From Cordilura impudica (taxonomy: Eukaryota; Arthropoda; Insecta; Diptera; Scathophagidae), in contig OY821519.1 of assembly GCA_963682025.1 (NCBI GenBank), forward strand, positions 194,381,784-194,445,783: a stretch of DNA of 64,000 nt, read 5' to 3'. This document shows positions 57,203 to 64,000 of this stretch, one piece after another (position 1 is the first letter of the stretch; each line of letters opens with the position of its first letter). Position numbers and translations under genes: made by a program. The notes beneath the pieces were generated by a model. It had not been told where the DNA came from and searched no databases. It saw only the letters and a list, made by a program, of their open reading frames with translations.

Positions 57203-57899
57203 GCTAACATATTATGTATTAATATTTTTTTTATATTTCCACACGAAAAACATGTAAACTAACTTACTTCTTTGAAATTCACACGATACACAAATTTACA
57301 CAATATTAAATTCTTTTAATTCTTTTACCGTTTCTTTTTTATAATTATTTGCACTTTTTCCTTAAACAATATCTGACACACATCAAGACTGAGTGAAAAT
57401 AAAGAATACATACTCAAAATACATATATTTTGTGTACTGAGCCACTCGAAACGGTACTTTTTTGTTTTGCTTTGCAACAGCAAGAGAAATATTTCAAAAC
57501 GATATATGGGCATTTCTCCAGAAATGTAAACTTTTTGTCGCGTTCGACATACTCTTTAAATTGCTTATATTTGTTGACCATGTAGTTAGTTTGTTCTTTC
57601 TTCTTTTACTAAATACAGATCCACTTACGTTCTACACAGAAATATGACAAATATTTACATCTAACTGCATGGTTCTAAAATATATGCAATTAAAGAGTAT
57701 GTCGAACGCGACAAAAAAGTCCGTCCTTCCGTAGAAATGCCCATATATAGCCTTTTCATAAGTGTTTAAAATAAATAATTAACCAATTTTGGAAATTGAT
57801 GACTTATTAGAAAGATAATTTCATTGCTAGTCGTAATCAATTAGATTTTGTAGAAAATATTCTCTTTTGTGCACTTAATTTGAAGAATATTTGGTAAAT

Positions 57900-58060
57900 A
57901 TAAATTTTTTCCATATATTTCGTGTATTTAAATTTTTGGTTGATGGGCGCGGCCACTAAATATTATCCGATCAGCCCCAAATTTTAAATTTAATGGTTTT
58001 AGACCAAAAGGAAACAGAATCTGCCCGGCACTTCAAAATTTATTTTTAACGACCGGTCTA
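57900..58060 (-). repeat. Right TIR of the hAT-like element
   Basis: Inverse of 54527-54690; ends taacgaccggtcta. Confidence 0.85.
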
Positions 58061-58321
58061 GTGTCCAGCTTATCTAATAATCACAGAGAGTACTTCATGA
58101 CATTCGATCAGCTTACCATATATGTCAACTTCAAACTGGTTTATCCGTAATGCTTAAGATTTCGACGCAGTCTAGTGTGCGGCATTAGATCCGAAAATCT
58201 TCTGAAATAACTCCCAATAGAGCACTACTGGTCGTCTATGGCATTAGGGTATAATACATAAAACCATCGTTGGACGATAGAATACCCTAAGACAGAGGAC
58301 TATATTAGTTTATGTTTATAC

Positions 58322-58553
58322 TACACCCAGAAAAAAAATTTTCCAACCGAATTGTTTTAATTTCGAACAACAGTATTTTCGATTGCATCAACCGAAATTA
58401 AACTACAGTTAATTATGTTCTATACTGTCAAAACTTTTACTGTTAGGGCAACAGAATCCCAATCCTAATCAGCCCAAAATTCGGTTATTAACTTCATTTT
58501 TAATTCGGTTGGCAAAAAATTCGCTAGCCGCAATGAATCCGTTTTCTGTGTGT
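58322..58553. mobile_element. CACAGAAAA-type MITE
   Basis: Starts cccagaaaaaaaatttt with a ccaaccgaattg block and ends aattcggttggc...ccgttttctgtgtgta. Very similar in plan to 20911-21139. Confidence 0.6.
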
Positions 58554-58570
58554 ACTCGCTAATCTCGTAT

Positions 58571-58758
58571 ACACAGAAAATAAAGTCATTGTGGCTACCA
58601 AATTTATTGCCGAAATTTGATTTGATTGCAACTAAAATTATATTGCCCTAACACTTAATATTTTATCACAATAGCAAATGGTTAGCTGCTAAAAAATTTC
58701 TATTGATATAACCGAAAATTAAAACTTTAAGCTTTAGAATATTTTTTTTTCTGTTTGT
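58571..58758. mobile_element. Second CACAGAAAA-type MITE, adjacent
   Basis: Starts acacagaaaataaagtca and ends ttttttttctgttt, with aaccgaaaatt inside. It lies about 20 bp from the previous copy; the two could be a tandem insertion. Confidence 0.45.
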
Positions 58759-59189
58759 ATCATTCGTTCGTAGTGGACAGATGGGTGGCTTGGAAAGAAC
58801 ATTTCAAAGCCAAGAGAGAACAATTAAATATATAATTGAAATATCTACAATGGATGTTAACACCTAAATGTGAAATTAATGTTGACAATAAGATTAGAAT
58901 TTACATAACTGTATGGATTTATGATATTCACCTACGGGGCGGGAGCTACTACTTCAAATATTGAAATACGTCAAATATTTCAGACAATAACGCTACGTGT
59001 CATATTAAATGCTCCTTGGTATATATGTGTGGTTGATGGGAAGTTTTTGTAGCTGCGTGTATGGTTTGATGGTTAGTGCTTGTGGCTGTATGTATGGTTG
59101 GATGGTTGATGTGTGTGTGGCTGTGTGTAGTGTTGTATGATTGGTGAGAAGGGTGGTGTGTGGTTTGATGTTAAGTGTGTGTAGCTGTG
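58759..59189. other. GT-rich spacer
   Basis: Contains loosely repeated tgtgtgtggctgtg and ggttggatggttga motifs (59040-59180). No gene. Confidence 0.4.
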
Positions 59190-59400
59190 TCTGAGTGAAT
59201 GTAATTCAACGGTCCGTGGTGTGTTATGGTGAATGTAATTCATCGTCCGACGTCGTGGTGAATGTAATTCGCTCCCTGTCGTGATTGTGACTATGTTTGG
59301 ATGAATGTAATTCACCGATCCGTAGTGTGGGTCATGATGAATGTGCTTCACCGGTCCGTTGTGTGGGTCATGATGAATGTAATTCACTGGTCTATGTCTC
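59190..59400. repeat. Minisatellite, about six units of 29-43 bp
   Basis: The unit starts gaatgtaattcaccggtcc and continues with gtagtgtgggtcatgat. The reverse frame at 59073-59387 translates it into NYIHHDPHxGPVK repeats; I treat this as an artefact because unit length varies. Confidence 0.7.
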
Positions 59401-59650
59401 TTCCTCTATGGACCTTCAATGTGTGTCCAATTTCGGTCTGCAGGAAATTGGGTCCTCACAGTATGTATTAAAATAATTACCAGAGTTGCGGAAAATAGGC
59501 GTGATCCGACCAATGGGCATGTCACCTACTATACAAATTGTATATTTAATGTCATATATCTAGAGTACTGCAATAGAGAATGCCTTGGGACATTGTCTGA
59601 GTTCATGACCTATTAATGCAGGTAGCCCAAAAAGTGAACGGGATTGGACC

Positions 59651-60632
59651 ATGGGCGTGGCACCTCTTATACCAAAAGCATAAGTTACTATGAAAATGAC
59701 AGTCTTTTAAATTTGACAATTACATTAAATACCAATGTGAGCAGTCGTGGAAAATATGGGTGCAATCGCCAAAATCAAAAATTGCCACAAGCAAAAATCA
59801 TCAAAAATCACAAAAAAAAAAAACAAAAATCGTCAAAGTGAAAACCGCCAAAACCGAAAATCTCGAATATCAAAAATCCCAAAAGCAAAAATCGCCATAA
59901 ACAAAAATCGCTAAAAACGAAAATTGGCAAAAATAAGTATTGCCAGATCCCAAAATCGCGAATAACAACAATCACAAAAACAAAAATCGCCAAGATCTAA
60001 AATCGCAAAATTCAAAAATCGGCAAAATCCTGAAAAATAAAAATCGTCAAATCAAAAATCACTAACACAAAAAATCGCGAGTAACAAAAATCTCCAAAAA
60101 TCAAAAATTGCTAAAATAAAAATTGCAAAAAACAAAAATTGCTAAAGCCAAAAATCGCCATAATCAAAACTCGCAAAAATTGCCAAAATTAAAAATAGCA
60201 AAAAAAAAACCAAAAATCGCCAAAGTCAAAAATTACCAAAACCGAAAATCGCGAATAACAAAAATCGTCAAAATCAAAAATTTACAAAATTAAAAAAATT
60301 ACCAAAATCAGAAATCAATCACAACAAAAAACGACAAAATCAAAAATCATCTAAATGAAAGTAGCGAGATCGTGATTCGCGAATAACAAAAATCACAAAA
60401 ACGTCAAAATCAATTATCGTCAAACCCGAAAATAGCCAAAACAAAAAGCGCCAAAATTAAAAAACGTCAACATCAAAAATCAAAAATGAAAGAATCGCCA
60501 AAATCAAAAAACGCCAAAATCTAAAATTGCAAAAATCGCCAAAAAATAATTCAAATAGTTTTCTAAGAAATTTATTCCCAGTTATTTAATTAGTTTCGAT
60601 GGGTGTAGCGAAGCGCATCGGGTTACGGCTAG
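59651..60632 (+). mobile_element. Helitron-like element, second copy
   Basis: From tgggcgtggcacctcttata and gaaaatgacagtctt, through an A-rich body of caaaaatcgccaaaatc and gcgaataacaaaaatcg motifs, to gcgaagcgcatcggg then ttacggCTAG at 60629-60632. It shares borders and body with 9687-10399. The 5' end is not defined. Confidence 0.55.
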
Positions 60633-60649
60633 TTAGTTTATACAAAATG

Positions 60650-61265
60650 CTTTCACTCTTGCGAACATGAGAAAGAGGAAACGGACATTCAATAGTGGGA
60701 TGGTGACGGTCTTCTGGTTTGGTGACGGGGCAGGATCGTATTATAATTTATTCATTTGGATCATTGCCGAATACTAAATCCTGCAGTTTTCCATTGACGT
60801 TGTGATTAACATTTATTTGATAAAGGCTAATTTGGAGAGTCAGGTGTGTAATTCTATGAGATATCTGGTAAATCAAAATCGCCAAGAACAAAAACAGAAT
60901 CCGCTGAGTTTGAAGATTGTACCACATGTTAAATAGCTCCATGATGGTTTTCATAAACAAAATGATCAGCGCATGGAGGGATATAAGAGGTTATAAATAT
61001 TTGTTTATTTTTTAGATTTATTTTTACGCAAATAAATTCAGTATGAGAAGAAACTGCAATAGTTACACCTCGCCCAATATGATCACCACCTGTATCTCTC
61101 CATTATATTTGATATTTGTTACAAAGTATTTCCATATTTAAATATGATTTAACCATATTTTAGTGAATGAAAGAATATTTATATTGAAAATCATAGCTTT
61201 GGATTAATAAATTTATTAATTTCGTATTTAGCCCACGAACGTTTTGATAAACGAGCATGAGTTGG
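60650..61265 (-). pseudogene. LINE endonuclease remnant
   Basis: Reading leftwards from 61265: LVYQNVRGLNTKLINLLIQ (the NVRGL start of APE endonucleases), then GDHIGRGVTIAVSSHTEF. After a decayed stretch come SLYQINVNHNVNGKLQDLVF (the LDLVF block) and KPEDRHHPTIECPF. The GDFN box is not recognisable. Only the endonuclease is left, with stops. Its nearest full relative is not in this window. Confidence 0.6.
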
Positions 61266-61720
61266 TTATCAGTAAGTATATATAGTTTTTAGAACTGTTA
61301 TACACCTGTAACAGAATACGAACAATATTATTTTTTAGGGTTATCCTTAATTATATACTCACGTACGAATGTATTGAAGGGAAACGTTCCAAAAGAAAAA
61401 GAAATAACCCGCCAGCATACACAAAGATACCCATACAGATTAAAGCCATCATACAAATGTGCTTGCAATATGTTTACTTGATGAAACAAATGAAAGCAGA
61501 AAACTAAAAAGTTTGCACGTCCTTGATCTTACGTATAGAAATTGTTATTAATACATACATATGTGCATAAAAGTTAATTAAATTGATATTGTGCTTTATT
61601 TAATGTAGTAGTGATATTTGATATTTGCTTAATATCGTTATTATTTAGATAAATAAAATGTTTGAAAAAAACAAAAATTTTTTTTTTTGTGATATTGATA
61701 TGTATTTGTAGCATTTGTGC
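61266..61720. other. No gene seen
   Basis: AT-rich; no supportable feature. Confidence 0.35.
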
Positions 61721-61721
61721 A

Positions 61722-62096
61722 AATGTTTGTGGCTACTAAAAATATTTGAGCTAGACCCAGAATCATTATCAGAGTTGATTTTGTGATATCCGTCTGTTCG
61801 ACCGTCCGTATGTCTGTCTGTATTTATATATAATTTTGCATATTTAGAAGCTATCGATCGATATTGAAATTATGGAAATCGATACATGTTCGGACCTACT
61901 GTCCATGCAAATGACCCCAATGAGATCGACTTATTATATATTGCCATAAGACCCAAGGACATCGGCAAAACTTGGTCTATATGTTTTATTAGACGCATTA
62001 ATCAGTAGTCCAATACTAACATCTGTAGGATTACTCTTAGTCACAGATTCGATGAAAATATAATGTATTTAAATCTATTAAAAATAAAAATATTGC
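61722..62096 (+). mobile_element. INE-like repeat, copy H, truncated at both ends
   Basis: Starts in the tttgtggctactaaaaatat block, has tccgtctgttcgaccgtccg, and runs to aaaaataaaaatattgc. Both TATACCC and hairpin ends are missing. Confidence 0.6.
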
Positions 62097-62119
62097 TTAT
62101 TTTTTAAACTCTTTCGTTT

Positions 62120-62862
62120 AACTCATACTCTCTGTATGTCTGTCCTGGCTGGCCCCATTTCCCCTCACTCAATTGATCTGAAACTTGGCCCATAGTCTTT
62201 TTGTGACTAAAGATTATTTTTGCGGTAGTCACACACAGTCACGCATAGTTTCTCGCAGTCACGGGGTGATCTAAAACCCATTTCCCCTTATCCGATCGAT
62301 CTGAAACTAGGTCGATAGACTTGCTGTGAAAAAAGATAAACTTTGACATAGTCACGCACAGTCACGCATGGTCACGGGTAGTTACGTAGTGATCTAAACC
62401 CATTTCCACTTGTTGTGAAAAAAGATTAAATCTGACATAGTCGCGCACAGTCACGCATAGTTACGCACAGGCACGGAGTTATCTAAATGGCATTTTCCCT
62501 ATCCGGTCGATCTGAAACTTGGTCGATAGACTTGCTCTGAAAAAAAAACCTTTGACATGGTCACGCATAGTCACGCGTCACCCACAGTCACGGAGAGGGT
62601 TAAAACCCATTTACCGTCATCCAATCAATCTCAAATTTGTTCGATATACTTCCTGTGAAGTGACGCATAGTTACAAAGATACAAAAACCCATTTCCCCTC
62701 ATCCAATCGATCTGAAGCTTGGTCCATAGACTTGATATAGCCAAAGATTAATTTTAAGATAGGCGCACACAGTCACGGAAATATTCAAAACTCATATGCA
62801 TAAGGAAAGAAAGAGTTTTAATAAAAACTTTATTTTTATGGGTTAGATTATTTCAAATTTGG
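62120..62862. repeat. Tandem-repeat element, TAGTCACG family, copy 2
   Basis: Same borders and unit as 29455-30180: actcatactctctgt at left; about six units with tttcccctcatccaatcg, agtcacgcatagtcacg runs and cacggag; gagttttaataaaaac and gggttagatta at right. Confidence 0.7.
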
Positions 62863-62929
62863 TTTATATTTTTGTTTAGGAAACTATGTTGGTTTACTCA
62901 ATATGGAGTTATCAATATCCAAGGTGTGG

Positions 62930-63075
62930 GATAATGGATAGTCAGTCTAGATCGACTATAATATTCATACTTTTTTTCTACATGCATATGAAAAAGTTCA
63001 TATCGTGTATTATTTTTATATTGGTACTATGCCAAATAATGGTCTTATTATATCGATATAATAAATAGTTAGTCA
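62930..63075 (-). mobile_element. INE-like relic
   Basis: tagtcagtctagatcgacta near 62939 is a decayed 3' hairpin. A gaaaaagttcatatcgtg stretch and a shortened rest follow. Confidence 0.5.
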
Positions 63076-63689
63076 AGTATTTTTAGTTGTTACATTGGCT
63101 ACGTTTTAAGTAAAGAAAATATACTAAGTACAAAAAAGTTGGATGTAGAGGAGTCGCAATTGAATGTGATTGTATTATACTTGTTACCTGAAATTATGTT
63201 AATGCTAATGTCGAATAATATTATCACATACAATTATCACATTGGGAATTGAAAATTTTATTGTTCACTCGCAGATATATATAGTTCGCGGTTAATTAAA
63301 CGAGTTAGTAACAAACACTGAAAAAATAATCTTCAGAGATGTGAAAGAAATGTTTTATGAAAATAGACTGTATGAGAACAAAATCGGTTAAGATATAGCT
63401 TAAGATACATACACAGAAATGTTGAGAATGAATCATATAGCATAACACAAGCATTAATGCATGATGCTTTCGAGAAAAACAACTTTATATAAGTCAGTAT
63501 ATTTTTTATTAATATCTTTATAAAAAACAGTGTTAGAGAAATGGGGATTTCACGTGAATATAAAGTTTTTTAGTAGAATATGATAGCGTACATAACTCAA
63601 ATTTTTCTTAACACTTAAATGTACTATCCCTTCTTTTTAAACCATTTTTGATGTATGATTACTGAAGACGTATGTATTCTGAAAATGAT
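63076..63689. other. AT-rich DNA, no gene seen
   Basis: No supportable frame or repeat border. Confidence 0.35.
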
Positions 63690-64000
63690 ACAGAAAAATT
63701 TTTATATAAACAAAAAAGAGATTATTGTTTGGGTTTGTTGCCAAATGGTTACACGGTGCATTTATTAAGCGAAATGATTTGCAATTTCGAAATTTGCATA
63801 TCATTTTATCATCCACAGTAACGGGCCAGTGGCCATCCTGATCCTGTCGAATATCTGGAGGTGGAGCACGCTGTGCAGGTCATTTTTCTATTTTATATGA
63901 ATTTTTGTTCAACAATGCGCGTATTTGCTGCTTTTTGTGTTGTACAGAAGCACTCTGCTAGCTCAGCTCGGCTTTTGCTTGATTAAGAATTTCGGAGTCC
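63690..64000 (-). pseudogene. Probable piggyBac transposase C-terminus, runs off the window
   Basis: The reverse strand reads ILNQAKAEL near the window edge, then RAPPPDIRQDQDGHWPV, then DDKMICKFRNCKS and a decayed Cys-rich tail (APCNH...NPNNNLFFVYIK). PiggyBac transposases end in a HWP-type segment followed by a Cys-rich domain with CxxxxC, CxxC and CFxxYH; this remnant fits in order and spacing. There is a stop before PAQRAPPP, and several cysteines are lost. The N-terminal part lies outside the window. Confidence 0.45.

Larger units (their letters stand above)
54527..58060 (-). mobile_element. 3.53-kb hAT-like DNA transposon
   Basis: Flanked by GTGTCCAG at 54519-54526 and 58061-58068, an exact 8-bp duplication. 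The termini are a perfect inverted TAGACCGGTCGTTA, followed by an inverted repeat of about 150 bp (gaagtgccgggcagattctg; aaattttaaatttaatgg; gatgggcgcggccact). The 8-bp duplication suits hAT; P-type elements also make 8 bp. It encodes one spliced reverse-strand gene. Confidence 0.85.

Noticed and set aside
55070..57647. Forward ORFs at 55070-55425, 56232-56570, 56715-56903 and 57462-57647
   Set aside because: Opposite-strand shadows of the hAT-like exons or AT-driven frames.
59073..59387. Repeat protein NYIHHDPHxGPVK on the reverse strand
   Set aside because: Minisatellite translation. Unit length varies and breaks the frame, and there is no promoter or splice context.
1..64000. tRNA, rRNA or snRNA genes
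   Set aside because: No cloverleaf with A and B boxes and no rRNA-like conserved blocks were recognised by eye; a covariance-model scan would be decisive.

Overview
This 64 kb window looks like repeat-dense, AT-rich DNA from a higher fly (Diptera, probably a calyptrate). That is an inference. It rests on DINE-1/INE-like Helentron-derived repeats, Jockey-type LINEs, short introns of about 65-80 nt in the transposase genes, and TA-rich MITEs. I recognise no complete host gene, rRNA, tRNA or CRISPR array. Three short stretches (20591-20890, 12336-12453, 54195-54350) could be host exons, with low confidence.

The most distinctive content is a family of four foldback-like elements: FB1 2239-5226, FB2 12657-15329, FB3 39290-40995 and FB4 44091-49751 (reversed). 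Each has arms built from a degenerate 21-bp unit, in opposite orientation on the two sides. Each also has a core of about 210-265 bp (in uninterrupted copies) bounded by inverted ATATCGTCACC ends. FB4 additionally carries a separate 2.74-kb transposon (44384-47123) with those same ends, perfect 36-bp terminal inverted repeats, a GTAT target duplication and an apparently intact, spliced transposase gene of about 580 codons. This looks like an autonomous element together with its non-autonomous passengers.

Two more large DNA transposons are present. One (34746-38390) has TIRs of about 480 bp, a 652-codon ORF and a CAATTG target duplication. The other (54527-58060) has an 8-bp GTGTCCAG duplication and a three-exon, frameshifted hAT-like gene. 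Others are a Transib-like element with a CACAGTG terminus (23853-25095), a Tc1-like relic (16941-17735), a degraded TIR transposon (42110-43851), a probable piggyBac C-terminus (63690-64000), Helitron-like 3' ends (to 10399 and 60632) and several MITEs.

Retrotransposon remains are all non-LTR and all broken: 2923-4319, 7150-9207, 13194-14272, 22123-26430, 26440-28325, 28745-30375 (reverse), 33452-38820 (reverse), 49867-49998 and 60650-61265 (reverse).

Insertions are deeply nested, so their order can be read. A LINE sits inside FB1. A DNA transposon and a MITE sit inside a reverse-strand LINE. An INE sits inside another INE, inside a LINE and inside FB4. A Transib lies exactly between two codons' worth of a LINE reverse transcriptase. 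A tandem-repeat element splits another LINE. The window therefore reads as a layered transposon graveyard with at least one possibly live family, not as a set of co-operating host genes.
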